DNA of 15,761 nt from contig JAICXU010000012.1 in NCBI GenBank assembly GCA_025934595.1, positions 1-15,761 on the forward strand. Reading direction: 5' to 3'. A model generated the notes under the pieces. That model did not search any database. It was not told where the DNA came from and worked only from the letters and a program-made list of their open reading frames with translations. Origin of the DNA: Polyangiaceae bacterium. GTDB taxonomy: Bacteria; Myxococcota_A; Polyangia; Polyangiales; Polyangiaceae. Positions 1-6,623 of this stretch are shown one piece after another (the stretch's first letter is position 1; the number at the start of each line of letters is the position of its first letter). The position numbers were made by a program, and so were the translations under genes.

Positions 1-34
1 CGTAGTGCACGACTGCAAGAATGAAAACGCGAGG

Positions 35-69
35 TTGACACCCGCCCTCTAGCCCACGACCATTCTCAC
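35..69 (+). promoter_or_regulatory. Possible promoter giving a leaderless phosphatase transcript
   Basis: A perfect TTGACA (35-40) is followed 17 bases later by GACCAT (58-63), a poor match to the -10 consensus. A start point about seven bases beyond it would fall at or next to the GTG start at 70. No Shine-Dalgarno sequence precedes that GTG. The -35 match is seen directly; the promoter role and leaderless transcript are inferred. The rest of 1-69 shows no supportable gene. Confidence 0.35.
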
Positions 70-837
70 GTGGGACTTCGCATCGAGGTTGCCGGCGAGA
101 CGAACGTCGGCATGAAGCGCACGCACAACGAGGACAACTTCTCGATTCTCGAGGAGAACGGCCTCTACATCGTCGCGGACGGCATGGGCGGTCACGCGTC
201 CGGCGAGGTCGCGAGCCAAATGGCGGTCGACGCGCTCAAGGAATTCTTCTCGGCCACCGAGCAAGATCCCGAACGCACGTGGCCGTACAAAATGGATCGC
301 TCGAAGGGCTACGAGGAGAACCGGCTCATCACCGGTATCAAGCTCGCGAACCTTCGCATCTACGAGAGCGCGCAACGCGACGCGCGCCAGCGCGGCATGG
401 GCACGACGATCGTCTCGCTTTTTGCGGTCGAAGACGGCGTGTACGTCGCGCACGTCGGCGATTCACGCAGCTATCGCTTGCGCGACAAGCAGCTCGAGCA
501 GATCACCGAAGATCACTCGCTCTTGAACGACTACATCAAAATGAAGCGCCTCACGCCGGAGGAGATCGCGAACTTCCCGCACAAGAACGTGATCGTGCGC
601 GCGCTCGGCATGAAGGACACCGTGAAGGTCGACACGCGCTTCGAGACGCCGCGTGAAGGCGACACGTATCTTCTGTGCTCCGACGGTCTCTCGGGTCCGG
701 TGAGCGACGAAGAAATTCTCGAGATCATGTCGAGCGCGACCGACTTGAAGAGCGCCGCGTCGCGACTCATCGAGCGCGCGAATCAGAACGGCGGACCGGA
801 CAACATCACGTGCGTGCTCGCGCGCTGGGTCGCGTGA
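70..837 (+). CDS. PP2C-family protein serine/threonine phosphatase
   Basis: This is a 255-residue cytoplasmic PPM/PP2C phosphatase that removes phosphate from Ser/Thr of proteins, normally opposing Hanks-type kinases. The family motifs appear in order: RTHNEDNF (17-24), VADGMGGHASGE (35-46), GMGTTIV, HVGDSRSYRL, EDHS, SDGLSGPVSDEE (204-214) and GGPDNIT (241-247). The expected metal-binding residues D37, D205 and D244 are all present, so the enzyme should be active. There is no membrane segment or extra domain; it is a free-standing catalytic domain of normal length. The start is the GTG at 70: an in-frame stop lies at 22-24, no other start codon lies between, and the conserved strand RIEVAGETNVG begins immediately after it. 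No kinase is visible in the window, so its partner is unknown. Confidence 0.95.
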   Translation: MGLRIEVAGETNVGMKRTHNEDNFSILEENGLYIVADGMGGHASGEVASQMAVDALKEFFSATEQDPERTWPYKMDRSKGYEENRLITGIKLANLRIYESAQRDARQRGMGTTIVSLFAVEDGVYVAHVGDSRSYRLRDKQLEQITEDHSLLNDYIKMKRLTPEEIANFPHKNVIVRALGMKDTVKVDTRFETPREGDTYLLCSDGLSGPVSDEEILEIMSSATDLKSAASRLIERANQNGGPDNITCVLARWVA

Positions 838-841
838 TCAG

Positions 842-865
842 GGTTTGGCGCAGCTTGTGCCAACC
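842..865 (+). terminator. Hairpin just after the phosphatase gene, possible terminator
   Basis: GGTT-T-GGCGCA, loop GCT, TGTGCC-AACC forms a stem of ten pairs with one bulged T and one G-T wobble, starting four bases after the TGA at 835-837. No T-run follows, so this is not a canonical intrinsic terminator. It may stabilise the 3' end of the transcript or mark an operator. The rest of 866-934 shows nothing recognisable. Confidence 0.4.
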
Positions 866-934
866 GAAGGCGTGAAATCCGGCTGAATTTACGGCATTTC
901 GTGATGGCCTCGCTCCTGCAAAGCGCGGCGCATC

Positions 935-2302
935 ATGCGATCTCACGCGCTCTTGGCTGTTCCTTTTCTTCTCGTCGTCGCATGCGGGAGCCAGGTCGGC
1001 TCGTCCAGCACGTCTTCGAATTCGGGCAACGATAGCGACACCGAAACCGACACTCCCGGTCGCTGGTCTCCGGACGGCTCGTTCGACCTCACGTTCGTGA
1101 CCGTCACCGCGACGCCGACGTACGCGTCGAGCCTTCCATCCGTCGCTCCGCCCTCGATCGGCGCGAACGCGATGCTTCGCGTCGCCGACGGAGCTCCGAC
1201 CACGCTCACACCGCGTTGGGGAACGCCGGCGGAGCTCGACGCCACGCTCACGAATTCCGCGTTCGAGTTGCAATCGGGCACGGTGACGATCTCCGACGAC
1301 ACGACGTACTTCGTGACCGACACGTGGACGGACTTCGAGATCGATCGCGAGGACAACGGCACGTTCACGGGCGCGTTCTCGGCCAAAGGCACGGAAGAAA
1401 TCAGCGACGGTGACGAAATCTTCGAAGCCACGCTCGTAGGAACCGGAAAAATAGCCGGCGACACGACGCCGCCGGACGTGAGGCTCGGCACTTTGCCTCC
1501 GAACGGGCTCATGCCGTGGGAACCGATTCCCGTGCAGCTCGCAGAGCCGGTGACGAAGCCCGCGTCTCGCATCCTTTCGCTTTCGCCCGCGGCCGCAGCC
1601 GGCGTGGTCACGCCCAGCGACGCGAATTCGCTCCGCGCCGACGTGCTCGCGAGCGCGTGGAGCAACGAAAGCGTGAACGTCGTCGCGCAAGCGATGACCG
1701 ACCTGGCCGGCAACTCCATCGACACGAAGACGTTTCCCGTCACGTTCTTCGATCCCGGCGCGCCGGCGGCGGCATTCTCCTTCGATTCAGCGACCGCGAA
1801 TCCGTCGAAGTGGGACGACGCTTCGCTCATCACGTTCATGAACGCAGACGCATCGTGCGAGTCGGGAGGTTGCGCGAAGATCGGACCGCTCGGCGATCAC
1901 GGCTGCACGATTCCGAATGCGGGGCTCGCGGGGATCCTCGAGCACGATGCCTCGCACGCGAGCACGCTCTTCGTTCGCTATCGCATCTTGGTCGGCATCG
2001 ATCCGACCGCTGGCGGCACGTCGTCCGTCACGCCCGATCCGGGCGTATTTTCCGTGGAAACGGCGACGCCCGGCCAATCGCCGACGACGCAGCCGATCGG
2101 ATTCGCCCTCGCGGATTTGAAGACGATCCCCTCCACGTTCGGGATGACCCAAGCCACGGATTGGGCAACCGCGACGATTCCGCTTCCCGCGGCGAGCGAG
2201 CTCGGCGTCCGAATCGGTTTCGGGTCGGGCGCCTATTGCGGCGGGCCGATCTTGAACGAGAACAGCACGATCGTTCTCATCGACTCGATCACCGCCGACT
2301 GA
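935..2302 (+). CDS. Secreted lipoprotein with Ig-like and beta-sandwich regions, function unknown
   Basis: A 455-residue predicted lipoprotein. The N-terminus has a basic start, a hydrophobic core and the lipobox VVAC, with lipidation predicted at Cys17, followed by a Ser/Asn/Asp/Thr-rich linker to about residue 40. From about residue 176, DTTPP opens a stretch resembling bacterial Ig-like domains (P-rich entry, alternating hydrophobics, MTDLAGNSI near the end). The C-terminal third, with an IVLIDSI ending and four cysteines, looks like a jelly-roll or lectin-type beta-sandwich. No catalytic motif is visible. It probably sits on the periplasmic or outer face of the outer membrane. The ATG at 935 is chosen because it directly precedes the signal peptide; its ribosome site is weak. 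It ends four bases before the convergent gene's stop codon. I do not recognise the family. Confidence 0.85.
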   Translation: MRSHALLAVPFLLVVACGSQVGSSSTSSNSGNDSDTETDTPGRWSPDGSFDLTFVTVTATPTYASSLPSVAPPSIGANAMLRVADGAPTTLTPRWGTPAELDATLTNSAFELQSGTVTISDDTTYFVTDTWTDFEIDREDNGTFTGAFSAKGTEEISDGDEIFEATLVGTGKIAGDTTPPDVRLGTLPPNGLMPWEPIPVQLAEPVTKPASRILSLSPAAAAGVVTPSDANSLRADVLASAWSNESVNVVAQAMTDLAGNSIDTKTFPVTFFDPGAPAAAFSFDSATANPSKWDDASLITFMNADASCESGGCAKIGPLGDHGCTIPNAGLAGILEHDASHASTLFVRYRILVGIDPTAGGTSSVTPDPGVFSVETATPGQSPTTQPIGFALADLKTIPSTFGMTQATDWATATIPLPAASELGVRIGFGSGAYCGGPILNENSTIVLIDSITAD

Positions 2303-2306
2303 TTCG

Positions 2307-2621
2307 TCAGCGCGAGAATCCCATCGGGCCCATCGCGAAGTACGCGAGCACGACGATGCCGAGCATCAGCGCGGCGATGAGCACGTAGCTGACGCGCGCG
2401 TTCTCGGTGCTCCATCCGTCCGCGAAAAATTTTCCTTTCGAGCGCGTGCGAATTTTTCGCTGCACGGCCGGGAGCAAGCTCGGGGCGGGCGTCTCAACCT
2501 CTTCTTTTTTCATCGCGCGTTGCAGGAGCGCGCGCATCGCGCCCGAGTCGCGATCTTCCGGCGCCACGTCCTCTTCGCTCGCCGCGGGCCCTTTCTGTCC
2601 AGACTCGTCTTCGCTCGTCAC
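2307..2621 (-). CDS. Small single-span membrane protein downstream of the sigma factor (candidate anti-sigma)
   Basis: A 104-residue protein whose GTG start overlaps the sigma gene's TGA (GTGA at 2621-2618), so the two are almost certainly translationally coupled. Residues 1-30 are acidic and low-complexity, 33-67 are charged and probably helical (LLPAVQRKIRTRSKGKF), and about 78-98 form one hydrophobic membrane segment near the C-terminus. The likely topology places the N-terminal part in the cytoplasm. Genes directly after an ECF sigma factor often encode its membrane anti-sigma, and the topology fits that. However, the usual HxxxCxxC zinc motif is missing; the protein has no cysteine. Sigma control is therefore inferred from position, not motif. 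The KGKFFADGWST patch just before the membrane segment resembles, from memory, other Myxococcota proteins of this size. Confidence 0.85.
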   Translation of the reverse strand: MTSEDESGQKGPAASEEDVAPEDRDSGAMRALLQRAMKKEEVETPAPSLLPAVQRKIRTRSKGKFFADGWSTENARVSYVLIAALMLGIVVLAYFAMGPMGFSR

Positions 2622-3277
2622 TTGATCTTCTCCCCGAGCTCGCGCTCGACCATCTCACGCAACATCGCGCGCGCGCGAAAAATGCGGCTCTTCACCGTGC
2701 CCTCTGGAAGCCCGGTAATTTGGCCGATTTCCTCGTAGCTGAGCTCTTCGACGTCGCGCAAAACGAGACACTCGCGAAACGTGGCTTCGATCCGCGCGAT
2801 CGATTTCTGCACGATGCGCTCGATCTCCCGACCGGCCACCGCCTCGTCGGGACGTTCGAGCTGCGCGACGTTCGCGCTCGCCTTGGTGCCGAGCTCCGCG
2901 TGCTCGGCGACTTCTTCGAGCTCGTCTTGTTGCCCGGCGTGGCGCACCTTCAAATACTTCGCGCGGTTCTTACAGAGGTTGATCGCGATGCGATAAATCC
3001 ACGTCGACAACTTCGAATCACCTCGGAAGCTGCCGATGGCTTTGAAGACTTGCACGAACACTTCTTGCGCCATGTCTTCGGCTTCGGCGGCATTGCCGAG
3101 CATGCGGAGCACCAGAGCGAACACGCGCCGCTCGAACAATTTCACGAGCTCGTTGAACGCACGCTCGTCTCGCGCGACGAGTCGCTCTACGAGCTTCGAT
3201 TCGACGTCGTCAGGAAGCGCCACGCCAGGCCACGGTGCATCGATCTCTTCGCCCAGCGCAGAGCGTGCGCTCGCCAT
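2618..3277 (-). CDS. ECF-type RNA polymerase sigma factor (sigma-70 family, RpoE-like)
   Basis: A 219-residue alternative sigma factor with the two domains typical of the ECF group. Region 2 (about residues 30-110) contains AFNELVKLFERRVFALVLRM, the core-binding EAEDMAQEVFVQVFKAI and the promoter-melting FRGDSKLSTWIYRIAINLCKN. Region 4 (about 155-215) has the helix-turn-helix LSYEEIGQITGLPEGTVKSR followed by RARAMLRE. An acidic linker of about 40 residues joins them, and region 3 is absent as expected. It should direct polymerase to a small envelope- or stress-related regulon; the actual target is unknown. The ATG at 3277 is used, and its ribosome site is weak. A lipoprotein gene lies 47 bases upstream on the same strand and a membrane protein overlaps its end, so the three may form one transcript in which surface and membrane proteins tune the sigma factor. 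Confidence 0.95.
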   Translation of the reverse strand: MASARSALGEEIDAPWPGVALPDDVESKLVERLVARDERAFNELVKLFERRVFALVLRMLGNAAEAEDMAQEVFVQVFKAIGSFRGDSKLSTWIYRIAINLCKNRAKYLKVRHAGQQDELEEVAEHAELGTKASANVAQLERPDEAVAGREIERIVQKSIARIEATFRECLVLRDVEELSYEEIGQITGLPEGTVKSRIFRARAMLREMVERELGEKIK

Positions 3278-3300
3278 CCATGGAAACGACAGGACGATGG

Positions 3301-3334
3301 TCGCGAAGTTCCATCAATCGATGGTCAATCGCGA
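3301..3334 (-). repeat. Nested inverted repeat between the lipoprotein and sigma genes
   Basis: Outer arms TCGCGA (3301-3306 and 3329-3334) enclose an inner stem CCATC-AATC-GATGG (3311-3324). On the minus strand the inner hairpin begins immediately after the lipoprotein's TGA (3327-3325), and the structure lies in the leader of the sigma gene. No T-run follows. It may be a weak terminator or attenuator that lowers sigma expression relative to the lipoprotein, or a protein-binding site. The structure is seen; the role is inferred. Confidence 0.4.
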
Positions 3335-4146
3335 AGGTAGGCGCCCGCAATCGAAATATAGCCATTTTCAAGCGGAATTCGGCCGGTCGACGTGTCCTTC
3401 ACGAAGCTGACGGTGCATCCCGTTTTCGTTCCGACGATCACGACGGGCGACGCGGATGCATCGACGCCGACGATCGAGGCTTTGCCGCCGCCCGTCGTCG
3501 CCGTCGCGCCGCTGACGGGCGCAGGGATCGAGTCCGACGAGTAATACGTGATCTGCGCTTCGGGATGATCTTGCACGCTGAGCGCGATGCCGGAGGGATC
3601 GTTGCAGTTTGCTCCGCCGTCGTGCGCGTGTCCGCCGTCGAGGAGCACCTCGACGAAGATCGTCGGCTTCGCGGCGTCGTAGCCAGGAACGATCGCGGTG
3701 AGCAGGCTCGGTGGAAGCGAGATCGCGAGCTCGGGAACGTCGGCGTCGAATTCTTGCTCCGGTGAGAGCGTGGCCGCGAATGCGTTCGCATTGAAGCGTC
3801 CGTAGAACGGGACGCCTTCCGTGACGAGGCCGTGGATCGCGCCGTTGTCGTCGGCGGTGAACGAGGCGTCAGGACAGAGCGGCGAGGTGAGGACGGCGCC
3901 CGGAACGCGCGCGGGATTGTCGCTCGTGCTCGCGGCTTGCACGACGAGACCGAGGTTGATGTACGGCGGCGGTCCGCACATCGCGAGCGAGCCGGCATCG
4001 CCCGATCCGCTGCCGTCACCTCCCGAGCCGCCGTCGTCGCCGTTCGTGACTCCGCTGTCCGACGAGCTCGAGCACGCCCACGTTCCCGCTCCGAACAAAA
4101 GCGTCCCGCATCCCGCGAGCAAAACCCAGCTTCGGCGTCCAATCAT
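3325..4146 (-). CDS. Lipoprotein with Ser/Gly/Asp linker and beta-rich domain, function unknown
   Basis: A 273-residue predicted lipoprotein. The ATG at 4146 is chosen because it places a signal peptide (MIGRR, then a hydrophobic core) with a slightly non-standard lipobox TWAC at Cys25. The open frame extends to a GTG at 4209, but that would bury the signal sequence 21 residues inward. Residues 26-54 form a Ser/Gly/Asp-rich linker. The remainder is predominantly beta, with short glycine turns and the pattern TADDNGAIHGLVTEGVPFYG, reminiscent of carboxypeptidase-regulatory-like domains; this is only a weak resemblance. A His/Asp/Gly patch (GGHAHDGG) could bind metal but may be a loop. The gene lies upstream of the sigma factor in the same direction and diverges from a second lipoprotein, so it may belong to the sigma locus or its regulon. 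Function is not recognised. Confidence 0.8.
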   Translation of the reverse strand: MIGRRSWVLLAGCGTLLFGAGTWACSSSSDSGVTNGDDGGSGGDGSGSGDAGSLAMCGPPPYINLGLVVQAASTSDNPARVPGAVLTSPLCPDASFTADDNGAIHGLVTEGVPFYGRFNANAFAATLSPEQEFDADVPELAISLPPSLLTAIVPGYDAAKPTIFVEVLLDGGHAHDGGANCNDPSGIALSVQDHPEAQITYYSSDSIPAPVSGATATTGGGKASIVGVDASASPVVIVGTKTGCTVSFVKDTSTGRIPLENGYISIAGAYLRD

Positions 4147-4162
4147 GCCGAAAGTCGGGATA

Positions 4163-4182
4163 CCACGAACGTCCACGAACGT
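4163..4182. promoter_or_regulatory. Perfect tandem 10-bp repeat in a divergent promoter region
   Basis: CCACGAACGT occurs twice head to tail with no spacer, inside the 92-bp gap between two divergently transcribed lipoprotein genes. Ten bases is about one helical turn, so both copies present the same face of DNA, as expected for paired binding of one regulator. The repeat is seen directly; the operator role is inferred. If the less likely GTG start at 4209 were used, it would instead be coding. Confidence 0.4.
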
Positions 4183-4225
4183 AATCTCAAAGGGGCTGGT
4201 GCTTCTCACGCGTCGGGCTAGGTTG

Positions 4226-4233
4226 AAAGAGGA
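4226..4233 (+). promoter_or_regulatory. Strong ribosome-binding site of the FixH-like gene
   Basis: AAAGAGGA lies five bases before the ATG at 4239, one of the clearest Shine-Dalgarno matches in the window. It fixes the start and supports the signal-peptide reading. Confidence 0.7.
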
Positions 4234-4238
4234 TCTTC

Positions 4239-4724
4239 ATGTCGGCCGGCACGAAAACCGCCATTTTTCTCGGCGTATTCGTCGCTCTCACGAGCGCGTG
4301 CTCGTCGTCCTCGTCATCTGGAAACCAAGCAGCACCGGCCCCGTCTTTGTGCGCGACCGACTCGCGAGCCCAAACGTATTCCGCCGGCATGGAGCAAAAG
4401 GGCGCGGCGGGCGCGTTGTCCGTGAAGCTCCAAAGCATCGATCCGAATCCCGTCATCAAGGGAAACAACGACTGGAAAATCCAAGTCGTCGATGCGAGCG
4501 GCGCGCCCGTGAGCGATGCCACGATCACGGTGAAGCCGTTCATGCCGGATCACGGACACGGCAGCTCGATCACGCCGCAAGTCGCCGCCGGCGCGGATCC
4601 GGGCACGTACGACGTGTCGCTCCTCAACTTGTTCATGCCGGGAATTTGGACCGTGACGTTCGACGTGACGACGCAAGACAATGTCACCGACTCCTCGGTA
4701 TTCACGTTCTGCGTGAGCGACTGA
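4239..4724 (+). CDS. FixH/YtkA-like domain lipoprotein
   Basis: A 161-residue predicted lipoprotein with a hydrophobic signal sequence and lipobox TSAC at Cys21, followed by a Ser-rich linker. Residues about 58-157 resemble the FixH/YtkA-like beta-sandwich: NDWKIQVVDASGAPVSDATI, then PFMPDHGHGS, and DPGTYDVSLLNLFMPGIWTVTF. The MPxHGHG signature and the closing MPGxWxVxF strand are characteristic of this group. Relatives are found with copper handling and cytochrome oxidase assembly, and the His/Met-rich HGHG loop could bind a metal. Binding here is inference, since no oxidase genes are nearby. Two remaining cysteines (one after the linker, one near the C-terminus) might form a disulfide. It is followed after 16 bases by the DUF4336 gene, so the two are probably co-transcribed. 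Confidence 0.82.
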   Translation: MSAGTKTAIFLGVFVALTSACSSSSSSGNQAAPAPSLCATDSRAQTYSAGMEQKGAAGALSVKLQSIDPNPVIKGNNDWKIQVVDASGAPVSDATITVKPFMPDHGHGSSITPQVAAGADPGTYDVSLLNLFMPGIWTVTFDVTTQDNVTDSSVFTFCVSD

Positions 4725-4740
4725 GGGTCGCGATCCGGCG

Positions 4741-5439
4741 ATGAGCGAAATGCTTCGGGAGGTCGTGCACGATCTTCTTTGGGTGCGGGAGCATCCCGTG
4801 CGATTGGCCGGCGGCCGTTTCCTGACGCGCATGACGGTGATGCGGATGGATGGCGGGCTCTGCCTGCACTCACCCGTCGAGGTCGACGACGCCCTGCGAC
4901 GCGCCATCGAAGATCTCGGCGTGGTCCGCTCGATCATCGCTCCCAGCACCTTCCATCATTTCTTCGTGGCGAGCGCGCAGCGTGCTTTTCCCGACGCCCG
5001 CACGTACGCGGTTGCGGGCCTGGAGAAGAAGCGAGCCGACCTGAGATTCGACGAAATTCTCGGCGGCGACGCACCCTCTGCGTGGGCAGGACAGATGGAG
5101 CAAGTCACCGTCGGGAATCGAATCATGCGCGAGGCGGACTTTTTTCACCGCGCGAGCCGCACGCTCGTCGCGGTCGATCTCGTCGAGAATTTCAGCGCCG
5201 CGACGCCGGGAACCAACGCCATGCTGCGCGGCTGGATGCGCCTCTTCGGCATGTGGGGTCGGCCGTCGGCGGCTCCCGAGCTGCGAATGTTCACGTGGGA
5301 CCGCGACGCGACTCGTCGTGCCCTCGAGCGACTCCTGCAATGGGATTTCGAGCGCGCGATCATCGCGCACGGCGAGATACTGGATCGAGATCCGCACGCG
5401 GTGATTCGCCAGGCGTGGCGGTGGGTCCTCGATCGCTGA
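4741..5439 (+). CDS. DUF4336 family protein (degenerate metallo-beta-lactamase-like fold)
   Basis: A 232-residue soluble protein without signal peptide or membrane segment. It matches the DUF4336 pattern: HDLLWVREHPVRLAGGRF at the N-terminus, LHSPVEV (about 41-47), IIAPSTFHHFFVASAQRAFP, a YAVAGLEKKRADLRFDEIL stretch, an acidic EADFFHRASRTLVAVDL strand, and a final WDFERAIIAHGEIL. The order of strands and conserved His/Asp positions recalls the metallo-beta-lactamase fold, but the HxHxDH zinc site is replaced by APSTFHH. Activity is therefore unknown. The family is widespread in bacteria and, as far as I know, lacks an assigned reaction. It is probably co-transcribed with the FixH-like gene. 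The downstream gene is convergent, with only 13 bases between stop codons. Confidence 0.8.
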   Translation: MSEMLREVVHDLLWVREHPVRLAGGRFLTRMTVMRMDGGLCLHSPVEVDDALRRAIEDLGVVRSIIAPSTFHHFFVASAQRAFPDARTYAVAGLEKKRADLRFDEILGGDAPSAWAGQMEQVTVGNRIMREADFFHRASRTLVAVDLVENFSAATPGTNAMLRGWMRLFGMWGRPSAAPELRMFTWDRDATRRALERLLQWDFERAIIAHGEILDRDPHAVIRQAWRWVLDR

Positions 5440-5452
5440 GCGATCCGACGCG

Positions 5453-6613
5453 CTAGACGCGCTCGAAGAGACCGGCGGCGCCCATGCCTCCGCCGATGCA
5501 CATCGACGCGACCGCGAATTTTCCGTTGCGGCGTTTCAATTCGTGGAGCGCCGTCGCCGTGAGCTTCGCGCCGGTGCATCCGAGCGGGTGCCCGAGCGCG
5601 ATCGCGCCGCCGTTGACGTTGATCTTCTCGTCGGGGATGCCGAGCTCTTTTTGGCAATAGCTCGCTTGGCTCGCGAACGCTTCGTTCACCTCGAAGAGAT
5701 CGATGTCTTTCACCGTGAGCTTCGCTTTTCCGAGCAGCTTGCGAATCGCGGGCACGGGACCGATCCCCATGATCGCCGGATCGACGCCCACGCTCGTGAA
5801 ATGCCGCAAAATACCGAGTGGCGTGAGCCCGAGCGACTTGGCTTTGTCACGTGACATCAGCAGCGATGCGGCCGCGCCGTCCGAGAGCGGCGAAGCATTT
5901 CCGGCCGTCACCGTGCCGGTGGCGGAGAACGCGGGCTTGAGTGACGCGAGACCTTCGAGGGTCGTGTCCGGGCGAATCAACTCGTCGGTTCGGAATTCGA
6001 ATGTCTTTTTTTCATGTCCAGCGAACTTGATGCCGTGCACGGTGACGATCTCGTCGTCGAATTTTTTCGCCTCGCGCGCCGCCGTCGCTTTCTTCTGGCT
6101 GTTCAGGGCGAAGGCATCTTGCGTCTCGCGCGACACGCCGAATTTTTTCGCGACGTTCTCCGCCGTGATTCCCATCGGCGTGTAGACCGACGGAAATCGC
6201 TCCATCGCTTCGGGCGAGGCCGACAATTTATTTCCCGTCATCGGCACCATCGTCATCGACTCGACACCGCCTGCGATCACGATGTCGTAGCCGCCCATCA
6301 GGATGCTGCCCGCCGCCGTCGCGATCGCTTGCAGCCCGCTCGAGCAAAATCGATTGATGGTCTGCGCGCTCGTTTCTTGCGGCAAATTCCCGAGAAATCC
6401 GGCGACCCGCGCGATGTTCAGACCTTGCTCGCCTTCGGGCATCGCGCAGCCGAGCACGAGATCTTCGACGTCGGCGGGTTTCACTTGGGGAACGCGAGCG
6501 AGAAGACCGCGAATGACCTCACCCGCGAGCTCGTCGGGACGCTTGAGAGCGAGCGAGCCTTTGTGCGCACGACCGACGGCGGAACGAACTGCATCGACGA
6601 TGACGATTTCCAT
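5453..6613 (-). CDS. fadA: Acetyl-CoA C-acyltransferase (thiolase), beta-oxidation
   Basis: A 386-residue thiolase that splits 3-ketoacyl-CoA with CoA to give acetyl-CoA and a shortened acyl-CoA, the last beta-oxidation step, in the cytoplasm. The nucleophile Cys90 sits in NRFCSSGLQAIATA. His342 lies in GGAIALGHPLGCTGA, Cys372 in SMCIGGGMGAA, and NEAFASQ precedes them, so the full catalytic set is intact. Length is normal for the family. The reading frame runs open back to 7132, but that extension lies inside fadN. The ATG at 6613 is chosen because it begins the canonical MEIVIVDAVRSAVGRA and has an AGGAG site (6619-6623). It lies eight bases after fadN, so the two enzymes of the pathway are co-translated. 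An acetoacetyl-CoA thiolase role is the alternative, but pairing with FadN favours the degradative enzyme. Confidence 0.95.
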   Translation of the reverse strand: MEIVIVDAVRSAVGRAHKGSLALKRPDELAGEVIRGLLARVPQVKPADVEDLVLGCAMPEGEQGLNIARVAGFLGNLPQETSAQTINRFCSSGLQAIATAAGSILMGGYDIVIAGGVESMTMVPMTGNKLSASPEAMERFPSVYTPMGITAENVAKKFGVSRETQDAFALNSQKKATAAREAKKFDDEIVTVHGIKFAGHEKKTFEFRTDELIRPDTTLEGLASLKPAFSATGTVTAGNASPLSDGAAASLLMSRDKAKSLGLTPLGILRHFTSVGVDPAIMGIGPVPAIRKLLGKAKLTVKDIDLFEVNEAFASQASYCQKELGIPDEKINVNGGAIALGHPLGCTGAKLTATALHELKRRNGKFAVASMCIGGGMGAAGLFERV

Positions 6614-6618
6614 GGCTG

Positions 6619-6623
6619 CTCCT
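6619..6623 (-). promoter_or_regulatory. fadA ribosome-binding site overlapping the fadN stop
   Basis: On the minus strand AGGAG shares its first two bases with the fadN TAG (6624-6622) and ends five bases before the fadA ATG. Ribosomes finishing fadN cover this site, which suggests coupled translation and balanced output of the two enzymes. Confidence 0.65.

Noticed and set aside
806..1839. Long minus-strand frames opposite the first lipoprotein (806-1690 and 943-1839)
   Set aside because: Both are mirror frames of a gene with a clear lipoprotein signal; neither shows a motif or start signal.
4163..4182. CRISPR or mobile-element terminus
   Set aside because: There are only two adjacent 10-bp copies with no spacer, transposase gene or target duplication, so a regulatory reading is preferred.
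4147..4209. Upstream GTG start for the minus-strand lipoprotein
   Set aside because: It would place the signal peptide 21 residues inside the protein and cover the tandem repeat; the ATG at 4146 gives a normal lipoprotein signal.
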